Shown in pieces: positions 8,973-17,206 of a stretch of DNA of 64,000 nucleotides. Every line of letters starts with the position of its first letter. Positions within the stretch are counted from its first letter, which is position 1. Location: NCBI GenBank assembly GCA_045586185.1, contig JAZMZV010000160.1:1-64000 (forward strand), in the 5' to 3' direction. The notes beneath the pieces are model-generated. The model did no database searches. It was not told the DNA's origin and saw only the letters and a program-made list of their open reading frames with translations. The position numbers and the translations under genes were made by a program. The DNA is from RUG11551 sp045586185. Its GTDB lineage: Bacteria; Planctomycetota; Planctomycetia; Pirellulales; Thermoguttaceae.

Positions 8973-10271
8973 ATGTTAAACTACATTAGAAACATCTTTG
9001 CGATGGCGGCAGCGATTGCAGCGCTGATTTTTTCAAATACCGCGGCGATTGCGGACGAATTGGCAATACCGCTGTTTAATCCTTCTTCTCAGTGCCTCTA
9101 TTGGCTGCAAAGCGACGGGAACGTTTTAATAAAGAATGTCATCACTGGCGCTAAAGCAACGGTTAAAGTATTTTTAGACGAAGAGAAACATGGTGGAAAA
9201 TTCCCTCAAGACCCGGATGGTTTGTCGTTTGTAATGTCTTCCCGGACGGTGTATTTTATTCAGGCGTCAGATAAGTTGGATAAATTATTTATCGTCTACG
9301 GAGAGAATATTCACATGAATCCGACGGCGACGCTGTACAACCTGACGAATAACTCTGTAATTTTTAGCAAGCAGATTAATTCTCAGGTCAAATACTATTC
9401 CGCTCAGTGCGATTTCGAAAACGATACTTATAAACTCGCGTTATTGGCGTGGAATATCAATTCTAATAAAATAGCGTGGGACGTCAAACCTGAATCTGTT
9501 ACTTCTGAAACATCAAATTCGGCGGACAATAGACGGGATCTGTTATCAATTCCGGATACGATTATAATATATAATTTGAAAACGTCTGCGATTGATTGTC
9601 AATATGAAATGAATCCTTCCATAAATCAAGATTATTATTACAGTCCTTTTGTAGAGTTCGGTGATTATATTATTAAAAATAACGGCGGGAATTTATCTTT
9701 AGCGTACAATGAAAGAGCGGGATTGTTCTGTAATACAAATGCATTCATTCCTGTTAAATCCAGCTATAAATACAAGGAACAGGATAGCGATTCTCCCGCG
9801 ATTATAACAAAGGAAGCAAACGACTTCTCGTTTCATTACATCACCGGAGCCGTATCTGCAATAAGATATGAAAATGATTTTATTGCTGTGAAAACGAAAT
9901 CAGATAATAAAGTTATAGTAATTAAAAAGAACGACTTTCAAAGCAAAAAGACATTTTTGTTTCCTGAAGAAACAAATCTGATTGGCGTCTTTTGCAATGG
10001 CGACGTTGTTTTGGGTTATCGATTTGAACATAATAATTCAGGATATTCCACGGTTAAAATTGTAGAATCAAAAGGCGATTCTTTCAGCACGATATTTTCA
10101 TTTCCAGTAACTTACGAATTGGACGATTTTTCCTATTGCGCTAAAATTGATTCAGCTCGCGTCATACTGGTTTTTGACAACGGATACGCGAGGTTGTCGT
10201 ATAAGAACAATAAATGCACGATAACAGCGGTTGTTAATTTTGAGAAAGAAAAGAATAAAATAAGCGAGTGA
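8973..10271 (+). CDS. Secreted protein of unknown function
   Basis: A 432-residue protein that I do not recognise. Residues 1-28 are a signal peptide (AAAIAALIFSNTAAIA-DE). The mature part alternates short hydrophobic strands with polar turns (SQCLYWLQSDGNVLI, SVIFSKQINSQ, GDVVLGYRF), a pattern compatible with a beta-propeller, but no signature repeat is evident. It has no CXXCH, membrane segment or enzymatic motif. The gene is visibly richer in A/T and in AAT/AAA/TAT codons than its neighbours, which may mean late acquisition or relaxed selection. It stands alone between two repeat-filled gaps and has its own promoter. Confidence 0.75.
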   Translation: MLNYIRNIFAMAAAIAALIFSNTAAIADELAIPLFNPSSQCLYWLQSDGNVLIKNVITGAKATVKVFLDEEKHGGKFPQDPDGLSFVMSSRTVYFIQASDKLDKLFIVYGENIHMNPTATLYNLTNNSVIFSKQINSQVKYYSAQCDFENDTYKLALLAWNINSNKIAWDVKPESVTSETSNSADNRRDLLSIPDTIIIYNLKTSAIDCQYEMNPSINQDYYYSPFVEFGDYIIKNNGGNLSLAYNERAGLFCNTNAFIPVKSSYKYKEQDSDSPAIITKEANDFSFHYITGAVSAIRYENDFIAVKTKSDNKVIVIKKNDFQSKKTFLFPEETNLIGVFCNGDVVLGYRFEHNNSGYSTVKIVESKGDSFSTIFSFPVTYELDDFSYCAKIDSARVILVFDNGYARLSYKNNKCTITAVVNFEKEKNKISE

Positions 10272-10284
10272 ATTTCCTAGACGG

Positions 10285-10670
10285 CGCCGCCGTCAAGTTG
10301 TAGCCCGAGGACGGGCTACATCCAGAGGAGGTTTTTGGCTGGCGTCGTTTTGGTATGCACACCTCACGACGTTTCGGTTCGCCTTCGGCGAACTGCGTAA
10401 TTCCGCTCCCGATGGTCGCTCCATTACCGCATCCCTTTTTTTGCGGACTTCGTCCGCGACCCGGGAGCGCTTTCGACTGCGGCGTTATTTTTCAGCAGGA
10501 CATTGGACAAGGCGGCGCCTAGGGGCGCCTCATTCCCCGAAGCAAGCGACCAACGGGAGCGGTTATAATACGTCTCGCGCGGCAGCGCGGGTTGGGTGTG
10601 CGCCATCGCACCGCGGCAGCGCGGGTTGGGAGCGGCGCCTCGCCGCTGTCGCAAAATGATATTTGATTGG
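10285..10670. repeat. Dispersed modular repeats (two long copies)
   Basis: Non-coding. 10300-10380 matches 2866-2945. 10441-10590 matches the reverse of about 30943-31086, and partly 29050-29150: GCGGAC-TT-CGTCCGC head, then CATTGGACAAGGCGGCGCC, GCGACCAACGGGAGCG (10546-10561), then TTATAATACGTCTCGCGCGG. Short frames on both strands through it are artefacts of the palindromes. Confidence 0.75.
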
Positions 10671-10673
10671 TCG

Positions 10674-10702
10674 TTGACAATTCCATTTTTATAGGGTATA
10701 AT
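10674..10702 (+). promoter_or_regulatory. Consensus promoter of the HzsA-like gene
   Basis: Perfect TTGACA (10674-10679), exactly 17 bp, perfect TATAAT (10697-10702). The leader is about 50 nt. Strong expression is expected. Confidence 0.85.
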
Positions 10703-10759
10703 TTATGATATAAAATAATTGCATTTAATTTCCCACCTAAACATTTATTTATAACTGAC

Positions 10760-13579
10760 ATGCTCAAACGAAACATTTTGCTTACCCTTGCGTTGATTCT
10801 GGCGATTGCAGGCGTCGTCAGAAGTCAGGATTCCCCCTGTTTCGAGGCGGTTAAAACAGGCGTTATGAACGTCAAGTCGCCCGTCCAAACGGTTGACGTC
10901 CAGCTCAATCAGGCGTCTGACCTGTATCTGGTTGTAACATACGGGCCGGACAACTACGATTTCGACCAGGCGGCGTGGTGCAACCCGACTCTGTACGACG
11001 CGGACGGGAACGCCGTCGATATGACGACGCTCAAGCCTGTCTCCTCTCAGACGGGATGGGGAACCATGCTCATCAATAAAGATCACGCAGGCAAACCCGT
11101 TAAAATCTGCGGCAAGACGTTTGAAAAAGCCATTTACGCGCACGCGCCGTCGATTCTTCATTACAAGCTGGACGGCAAATATACGCGATTTACCGCGGAA
11201 GTTGGGCTGGTCGAGTCCGCCAAAAACGGAACTGTTACATTCGAGGTTTACTGTCATCCGGTTGAATACCCGTCGAAAGCGAAGTACATGAAAGGCATGC
11301 CCGGCGCGCCGGCGGCTCCGTTGGAACCGGTTCCGACGGCGGATAAGGCGCACTTTACGTTCAATCCGTCTGCCGCTCAGCGGCTATTGGACAAAGGCAT
11401 TGAGGAAATCGTCTTTATTCGCCGCGTTACGCTCACGTCCAACCACGTTTATACAGACCACGTCAATTCCCGCTGGGCGCCCGGCGGAGGGCTGGCGATT
11501 CTCAATCTCAAAACCGGGAAAGTGCGCGACGTCAACCCGATTCTCGCTGGCGGCGTAATAAACCGATTTGACGTGTCCTTCGACGCAAAGAAAATCGTCT
11601 TTGACTGGAAGCGTTCCAATCAGGAAGGATACCGCATTTACGAAATCAACGTTGACGGAACCGGGCTGAAACAGCTCACCTTCCCGCCGGAAATTGAAGA
11701 CGCGCTTCATAAACGATTCGCCACCAGCGGATACCATCGCGGCACGGACGACATGCAGCCGTGTTACCTGCCAGACGGCGGAATTGCGTTTATTACAACG
11801 CGGTGTCTGTTTTCCGTTTTATGTGACGCCGGAGACAACCTGACCGTTTCCAACCTGTACCGTATGAACGGCGACGGCTCGAACATGCAGCCGCTGACCT
11901 TCTCCGCGCTGTCGGAACAGTCGCCTGCGGTTTTGCCGGACGGCAGAATTCTGTACCATCGCTGGGAATACGTCGACAAGGCGGCGGGAAACGTCAAAGC
12001 CCTTTGGGCGGTCAACCCGGACGGGACGAACTCAACGGAAATCTACGGCAACACGATCACGTTCCCGGAAACGATGATTTACGCCCGACCCATTCCCGGG
12101 ACAACCAAAATCGTTTTCCTGGGCGCGTCACACTGTTGTCCCAACAACGCCATGGGCACGGTTATCGTAATCGACGTTAAAGACAACGTCCGATCCGTCG
12201 ACACGATGAAATACGTTACGTCAGACGTTGCGACGTTTCATCACAACGGTTTCCATTTCAAAGACGCTAACGGGAACTGGTATCGGGATTCCACCGGCAA
12301 GCCGGGACGTCTTTTCAAAGACCCGTACCCGATTAACGAGAACCTGTTTTTGGTTTCCTGCAAGCCGAAAGGCCTGGCGTGGAACGACCCGACCGGATAC
12401 GGTCTGTGCGTTATCGATGGAACAGGAACAGACGAACCGCTTTTGAAAGACGATTCCGTTTCCTGCTGGCTGCCGTATCCGCTTGTTGCCCGACCGGTTC
12501 CGCCGGTTCGTCCCAGCCTGCTGGACGAAAACCTCGCCAAAGAGAACAAGGCGGTCGTCGTCATGACAGACGTTTACGCCGGCTTGGATAACGTTCCCCG
12601 CGGGACGGTTAAATATCTCCGAATTCTGGAACAGATTCCACGTTCGTGGTCAGCCCGCAAACCGTACTACGACGATCACGCCGGCACGACTCACGCTCAT
12701 TCCGCTATCGGCGCCGGGCATCTGGCGGTCAGAATTCAGCTGGGAATCGTTCCGGTTGAGGAAGACGGTTCCGCCCGATTCTACGTTCCCGCCGACAGAG
12801 CGATTATATTCCAGGCGCTCGACAAGGACTTCCGCGCCGTCCAGACGGAACGCACGTACGTCAATTTCCGTCCGGGAGAAACCCGCGCCTGCGTTGGATG
12901 TCACGAAACGCCCAACAACGCGCCAACCCGGTCGACGATCCAACAGCCCATCGCCATGACGAAACCGATTGCCGTCATGACCGCGCAGCCCAACCAGACC
13001 AGCGGATACCTCCGCGGCGCGTATCTCAACGGGTCGGAAATGACGTTCGACTACGAACGCCAGATTCAACCTATTCTCGACAAGCATTGCGTTGCTTGTC
13101 ACGACGGGACAACAGGCGAAGGCAAATCCGCTCTCAACCTGACCGGGAAGCCGGAAGGGACGTACAGCGTTTCGTACAACTCCATGAAAAAGCTGGCGGA
13201 CGACGAAAGCAAACTTCTGTGGGGGAACCGCAAAGAGCGCAACGAAGACGCTGCGTCAAACGGGATTGAATATATCCCGCCGTACCAGATCTGCTCGCCG
13301 TCGTCGTCGCTTTCCGCCTGGCTGACGGATACGGACTGCACGTACAACAGCGACGCGGTCAAGCAGTACGCCAAACAGCTCAAGGCTTGGCATCCGACCG
13401 TCAAGCTCAACCCCGACGAACTGCTGACGATCAACAACTGGCTGGACGACAACTGCCCGTTCCACCCATCGTTCTTCGGCAGACTCCACTCTAAATTCGA
13501 GGGACAGCCCAACTACCGCCCCGTCGTTACTCCGGACGAATGTCGCGACAGAAACCTGCCGAAGCGGTTTGAGTACTAG
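10760..13579 (+). CDS. Secreted beta-propeller protein with two CXXCH haem motifs (hydrazine-synthase-alpha-like)
   Basis: A 939-residue exported protein. A signal peptide (1-22) is followed by an NPCBM-like sugar-binding domain (about 28-170; note KAIYAHAPSILHYKLDG), then a TolB/PD40-type propeller (about 190-560; repeats such as ISFDAKKIVFDW and YRMNGDGSNMQPLTF), and a C-terminal region with two c-type haem motifs, CVGCH at 711-715 and CVACH at 777-781. This order resembles proteins annotated in planctomycetes as containing the hydrazine synthase alpha-subunit middle domain. No beta or gamma subunit genes are nearby, so anammox hydrazine synthesis is not implied. An extracytoplasmic redox role, perhaps sugar-linked, is inferred. 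It is driven by a consensus promoter. Confidence 0.8.
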   Translation: MLKRNILLTLALILAIAGVVRSQDSPCFEAVKTGVMNVKSPVQTVDVQLNQASDLYLVVTYGPDNYDFDQAAWCNPTLYDADGNAVDMTTLKPVSSQTGWGTMLINKDHAGKPVKICGKTFEKAIYAHAPSILHYKLDGKYTRFTAEVGLVESAKNGTVTFEVYCHPVEYPSKAKYMKGMPGAPAAPLEPVPTADKAHFTFNPSAAQRLLDKGIEEIVFIRRVTLTSNHVYTDHVNSRWAPGGGLAILNLKTGKVRDVNPILAGGVINRFDVSFDAKKIVFDWKRSNQEGYRIYEINVDGTGLKQLTFPPEIEDALHKRFATSGYHRGTDDMQPCYLPDGGIAFITTRCLFSVLCDAGDNLTVSNLYRMNGDGSNMQPLTFSALSEQSPAVLPDGRILYHRWEYVDKAAGNVKALWAVNPDGTNSTEIYGNTITFPETMIYARPIPGTTKIVFLGASHCCPNNAMGTVIVIDVKDNVRSVDTMKYVTSDVATFHHNGFHFKDANGNWYRDSTGKPGRLFKDPYPINENLFLVSCKPKGLAWNDPTGYGLCVIDGTGTDEPLLKDDSVSCWLPYPLVARPVPPVRPSLLDENLAKENKAVVVMTDVYAGLDNVPRGTVKYLRILEQIPRSWSARKPYYDDHAGTTHAHSAIGAGHLAVRIQLGIVPVEEDGSARFYVPADRAIIFQALDKDFRAVQTERTYVNFRPGETRACVGCHETPNNAPTRSTIQQPIAMTKPIAVMTAQPNQTSGYLRGAYLNGSEMTFDYERQIQPILDKHCVACHDGTTGEGKSALNLTGKPEGTYSVSYNSMKKLADDESKLLWGNRKERNEDAASNGIEYIPPYQICSPSSSLSAWLTDTDCTYNSDAVKQYAKQLKAWHPTVKLNPDELLTINNWLDDNCPFHPSFFGRLHSKFEGQPNYRPVVTPDECRDRNLPKRFEY

Positions 13580-13599
13580 CGGCGAAGGCGGGTTGTTAT

Positions 13600-13900
13600 A
13601 TAGCACAGTCCGTTCACGGATTTTACGGATTAGACGGATTTTCGCCGATTGGTTAATTGTCATTCCTGTCGAATACTCTCCCCTTACTAAAGTTTTTTGG
13701 AAAGGGGAGTTTGAGGGGAAGAACCTTTTTTTCAAAAAAGGTTTTCCCCTCTTAATTAAACTTGAAAAAACTTCTACAATAGGGAGCCAGCTTGCTGGCG
13801 ACCGAAAGTTTTTTCAAGGCGGCAAGACGCCGCTCACGCTAACCCCGAAGGGGTTGCATTTCTATAACCGGCGGTTTTCAACCTCCGGGGGAGGAAACGA
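13600..13900. repeat. Cluster of hairpins in a convergent gap
   Basis: Contains an ACGGATT tandem (about 13616-13640), a GGGGAA...TTTTCCCC hairpin with one bulge (13715-13749), GCCAGCTTGCTGGC, and CATTTCTATAACCG (near 13857) whose inverse CGGTTATAGAAATG lies at about 14031-14044. No gene is seen here; the frame across it is repeat-derived. Confidence 0.6.
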
Positions 13901-13925
13901 TAACAAAACAAATAATCGACAAATA

Positions 13926-13976
13926 CCCTTTTCTTTCCCTTCCTCACGCCAGGCGTGAGGGAGGGAAAGAAAAGGG
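13926..13976. repeat. 25-bp near-perfect palindrome
   Basis: 13926-13950 pairs with 13952-13976 over 25 bp with a single G-T wobble and one central unpaired base. It starts CCCTTTTCTTTCCC and has CTCACGCC at the apex. It lies between convergent genes (ends 13579 and 14118) and could act as a bidirectional transcription stop or as a cruciform. Confidence 0.85.
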
Positions 13977-14117
13977 GCGGGTTCGATTAGGGGGAGTATA
14001 GACTGCCTCACCCCGTAGACTAAAGTCGACGGTTATAGAAATGGGGTGCCTTCGGGACGCGATGTAGGTTCCAGCTTTTCTGTCTTCGCAAGAAATAAAA
14101 ACACTCTCGATTTTCAA

Positions 14118-15020
14118 TTAATCTTCAGACGTATGATACATGCGACGAGCAGCCGATTTTATACCTTTTACAGCAGCAATCATATATCCCAATATTGCAA
14201 CTACAAAAAGTTCTATGTTGATCGAATATAATAAACTGTAAAACCAGAACGTTCTATCATATCGAACGTAATCGTAAAAAAGAATATCATGAATCGAAAT
14301 CAATACCATGATTACTGATATTGTAAATATCGAGTAAAATACAATTCGGTTGACAATTCGACTCGGAACGCGGAAAAACAAATGTAATCCTAAAATTGTT
14401 ACAACAAGATAGATAAAGTTAAATAACGCGCATCGCCAAGGAATATTCTCCAGCTCTATGCGCCAAGTATTAAACGTAGAATCGTATGTTTTGGATACGG
14501 TTTTTGCCAGCGATAGATGGTACGATAAAAAGTCAACTATTCGATCTGTAAAATAATCATAGTAGATTGCATAGTAAAATGTATGCGTAATGCGGGAATA
14601 GTTACGGCATTCCCATAGAAAATATCCTGTATATCGCGGATAGTCAACGCGTCCAGAACCCATATACCACGGTTTTAAAGGAACAAATATCTGTATGGAT
14701 AACGGCGTTTCCAAGGTTTTGTAAATATCATTATCTTTCTTGACATAACTAGAATTCCACCATTTTTCAAAAGTACCTTCCTTAACTTTTATTTGCATTT
14801 TTTCTATTAATGCAGTTTCCGAGAGACGTGAGATATCTGTTATAAGATCCCCGCCGAGAGCTTCAATAAAAGGAATTGGGTAGCCATATTGAAAAGTCGG
14901 CTTCTCGCAATAATGACCGTTTTCACGAACGGTTGTTATTCCAATACGTCCTGTAATTTGTATTAAAACAAATCCGAGAATTGCCGTCAGCATAACAACA
15001 TGTTTGAATTCAAATTTCAT
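14118..15020 (-). CDS. Membrane protein of unknown function
   Basis: A 300-residue protein. An N-terminal segment (about 8-25, VMLTAILGFVLIQITGRIG) could be a signal anchor. Residues about 30-180 form a Tyr-rich, probably extracytoplasmic domain (YYAIYYDYFTDRIVDFL). Three membrane spans follow at about 185-205 (CALFNFIYLVVTILGLHLFF), 218-240 (FYSIFTISVIMVLISIHDIL) and 255-280. The C-terminus is short and basic. I recognise no family. Transcribed toward the repeat-filled gap and convergent with the HzsA-like gene. The A/T-rich codon usage resembles the orphan at 8973-10271. Confidence 0.75.
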   Translation of the reverse strand: MKFEFKHVVMLTAILGFVLIQITGRIGITTVRENGHYCEKPTFQYGYPIPFIEALGGDLITDISRLSETALIEKMQIKVKEGTFEKWWNSSYVKKDNDIYKTLETPLSIQIFVPLKPWYMGSGRVDYPRYTGYFLWECRNYSRITHTFYYAIYYDYFTDRIVDFLSYHLSLAKTVSKTYDSTFNTWRIELENIPWRCALFNFIYLVVTILGLHLFFRVPSRIVNRIVFYSIFTISVIMVLISIHDILFYDYVRYDRTFWFYSLLYSINIELFVVAILGYMIAAVKGIKSAARRMYHTSED

Positions 15021-15095
15021 ACGGCTCTATACATTCCCCGATATTACTAAACTGTAAAAACAAAAATTGGAATGGGAATTCCGTTAGTTTCCGAA

Positions 15096-15122
15096 CCCAC
15101 GCCTAAAGGCGTGGGCTACGAT
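15096..15122 (+). repeat. CCCACGCCT hairpin plus CTACGATA tail
   Basis: CCCACGCCT (15096-15104) pairs with AGGCGTGGG (15107-15115) and is followed by CTACGATA. The same element with A-T in place of G-C at one stem pair is at 55613-55640. Confidence 0.75.
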
Positions 15123-15139
15123 AAGACTTTCTCTCAACC

Positions 15140-16609
15140 CTATTTCTTTGGCGGCTGATGACTGCTGCCGCCGAGGGCGTCGTGGAGGGCGATGGAAAGC
15201 GTTTCTCCGAACGTCGGGTGAGCGTGAACGACGCTGGCGGCGCGCTCGACGTCGGCGGTTCCGTTGACCAGTACGGACGCTTCGTTAATCAGTTCTGACG
15301 CCATGGGACCGTAGATGTGTATTCCCAGAATTCGGGTTTGACAATCGCCGGAAGCGACCAGAATTTTAACGAATCCCTCGCCCATGCCGGACGCGACCGC
15401 TCTGCCGTTGCCGCCGAAAATCGTTCTGCCAATCGAGAGCGTCAAAGAGTTGTCAGCGCAGTATTCCTCCGCCGCCTGTTGTGACATTCCAACCGACGCC
15501 GCAGACGGTTCTCCGTAAACGACGGACGGAATCGAGGCGTAGTCAATCGGGAACGGATAGAACTCTTCGGAATCGGAGCCGTTGAGGCTTTGAACGGCGA
15601 CTTTCGCGGCGCGTTCGCCCATGACGGACGCGGAATGAGCCAGCATCGACAAGCCCGTTATGTCCCCAATGGCGTACACGTCCTGATGCGACGTCTTGAG
15701 CGTGTTGGGGTCAACCTTGACAAAGCGGCGGTTCATTTCCAGCTTCAGGTCGGAAAACGCGTCCGTATTAGGCGCGCGCCCGACAGCCATGAGAACGACG
15801 TCCGAGGGAATGCGTTCTTCCGCGCCGTCGCTATTAATAACGACGCTGACTTCCTCGCCGTCCGCCGGGTCAATCGCTTCCACCTTGACGCCGGTTTTAA
15901 TCGTGATTTTAGCGGATTTGAGCGACTTCGCCAAGGCGTCTGCAATCTCCTCGTCCAGATTGGGCGCCAGGCGCGGCAGGGCTTCGACAATCGTTACTTT
16001 TGATCCAAAAGCGGAAAAGATGCGAGCCATTTCAACGCCGATAACGCCGCCGCCGACAATCGTCAGACGGGGTGGAATGGTCTGAATGTTGAAAATGTCG
16101 TCGCTGGTAAGAACCTGTGGCAGGTCCGCTCCCGGAATGGGAATCGTCGCCGGGCGGGAGCCGGTCGCCAGAATCAGACGTTTGCAGCCCAGGACAATCT
16201 CGTTCTCTTTGTCTTTGGCGGATGTAACAACGACGTTGTCAATGTCGTGGACGACCGCCGTCCCGTTATAAACTGTAACGTTCCAGGATTTGAGCAGCGC
16301 GCCGACGCCCATCGACAGCCGTTTGACAACGCGGTCTTTGAATTTGACCATGGCGGGCATGTCAATGTTGACCACCTGAGCGTCAATCCCACGTTTGGAC
16401 GCCTGTTTGACTCTTTCGATTGTCTCGGCGTTGTCGAGCCACGTCTTGGACGGGATGCAGCCGCGATTGAGGCACGTTCCGCCCAGTCCGCCGCCCTGTT
16501 CCGGTTCCTTTTCGATCAAGGCAACAGAGAATCCGTATTTCGCGGCTGTAACAGCGGCGATATATCCACCGGGGCCGCCCCCGACAACGAGAATGTCATA
16601 GTTTGTCAT
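15140..16609 (-). CDS. lpdA: Dihydrolipoyl dehydrogenase (E3)
   Basis: A 489-residue FAD-dependent disulfide oxidoreductase that reoxidises dihydrolipoamide of 2-oxoacid dehydrogenase complexes (or the glycine cleavage system) using NAD+. Visible features are the N-terminal FAD motif VGGGPGGYIAA, the redox-active pair GGTCLNRGCIPSK, an ATGSRP turn, the NAD-binding GGGVIGVEMA, a second FAD motif YAIGDITG, and the C-terminal HAHPTFGETL segment with the catalytic His-Glu. Length is usual for the family. No E1 or E2 genes are in the window. It follows rbfA on the same strand after a 135-bp gap containing a heptamer-type hairpin, so partial co-transcription with the nusA-infB-rbfA block is possible. 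Confidence 0.95.
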   Translation of the reverse strand: MTNYDILVVGGGPGGYIAAVTAAKYGFSVALIEKEPEQGGGLGGTCLNRGCIPSKTWLDNAETIERVKQASKRGIDAQVVNIDMPAMVKFKDRVVKRLSMGVGALLKSWNVTVYNGTAVVHDIDNVVVTSAKDKENEIVLGCKRLILATGSRPATIPIPGADLPQVLTSDDIFNIQTIPPRLTIVGGGVIGVEMARIFSAFGSKVTIVEALPRLAPNLDEEIADALAKSLKSAKITIKTGVKVEAIDPADGEEVSVVINSDGAEERIPSDVVLMAVGRAPNTDAFSDLKLEMNRRFVKVDPNTLKTSHQDVYAIGDITGLSMLAHSASVMGERAAKVAVQSLNGSDSEEFYPFPIDYASIPSVVYGEPSAASVGMSQQAAEEYCADNSLTLSIGRTIFGGNGRAVASGMGEGFVKILVASGDCQTRILGIHIYGPMASELINEASVLVNGTADVERAASVVHAHPTFGETLSIALHDALGGSSHQPPKK

Positions 16610-16650
16610 GCTGTATGAAATGGGTTAAGGTTGTAAACAATCAATGCAAA

Positions 16651-16721
16651 AGTGGTTAGTCGTCATATTGGGCGAATGGGGAAAAGCCTCTCCGCGCCCC
16701 TGTCGATGACAGCTAACCACT
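16651..16721 (-). repeat. Heptamer-hairpin element, short form
   Basis: AGTGGTTAG (16651-16659) pairs with CTAACCACT (16713-16721), with GTCAT/ATGAC just inside. The arm unit resembles that of the araA element at 30737-30832. The middle lacks the usual core but has a GGGGCGCGGAGAGG stretch. It lies between rbfA and lpdA. Confidence 0.65.
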
Positions 16722-16744
16722 CTCGTTTGAGATTCAATCAGGAA

Positions 16745-17203
16745 TTATTGTTCGTTCTCGGATTCCGGGTCGTCGACGTCGTCGTCAACTTCTTCGGAGT
16801 CGTCAAAATCTTCGTCGAATTCTTCATCCAATTCTTCGTCGTACTCTTCCTCGGGTTCTTCCTTGGGCGGAAGAACTTCTTTGAGCATCTGACTAATCAT
16901 AATGGAATTCTTAACGCCCTGATCGAGGTAGAATTCCAGATGAGGAACAAATCGGGACTTGATTCTCTGCGCGATTTTCGTTTGCAGAAAACCGGCGCAG
17001 GATTTAAGCCCTTTCAGGCACAGGTTCTGCTGAGCTTCCGTGCCCATAACGGAGACGTAAACCTTCGCCTGGCGCAAATCTCCGCTGACCTTGCAGGAAA
17101 TAACCGTGACGTTTTTCACGCGCGGGTCCTGCACTTCAGACAGAATCGACATGGCGACGGTTTCCCGAATCGCTTCCTGAACTTTTTCCGTTCTTCGTGA
17201 CAT
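16745..17203 (-). CDS. rbfA: Ribosome-binding factor A with acidic tail
   Basis: A 152-residue 30S maturation factor that binds near helix 1 of 16S rRNA during late assembly. The first ~115 residues are a standard RbfA domain (TEKVQEAIRETVA start, DPRVKNVTVISCKVSGDL and QAKVYVSVMG strands, FVPHLEFYLDQG). The last ~38 residues are almost all Asp/Glu (PEEEYDEELDEEF and on), an extension not part of the core family. The start lies 3 bp after the infB stop codon, so translation is probably coupled. It is last of the nusA-infB-rbfA block. Confidence 0.95.
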   Translation of the reverse strand: MSRRTEKVQEAIRETVAMSILSEVQDPRVKNVTVISCKVSGDLRQAKVYVSVMGTEAQQNLCLKGLKSCAGFLQTKIAQRIKSRFVPHLEFYLDQGVKNSIMISQMLKEVLPPKEEPEEEYDEELDEEFDEDFDDSEEVDDDVDDPESENEQ

Positions 17204-17206
17204 AAA

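Noticed and set aside
10760..13579. Evidence for anammox hydrazine synthesis
   Set aside because: Only a domain-level resemblance to one subunit; no partner genes, and such domains are common in non-anammox planctomycetes.
13569..13958. 129-residue frame after the HzsA-like gene
   Set aside because: It spans several hairpins and tandem repeats and has no homologous motif.
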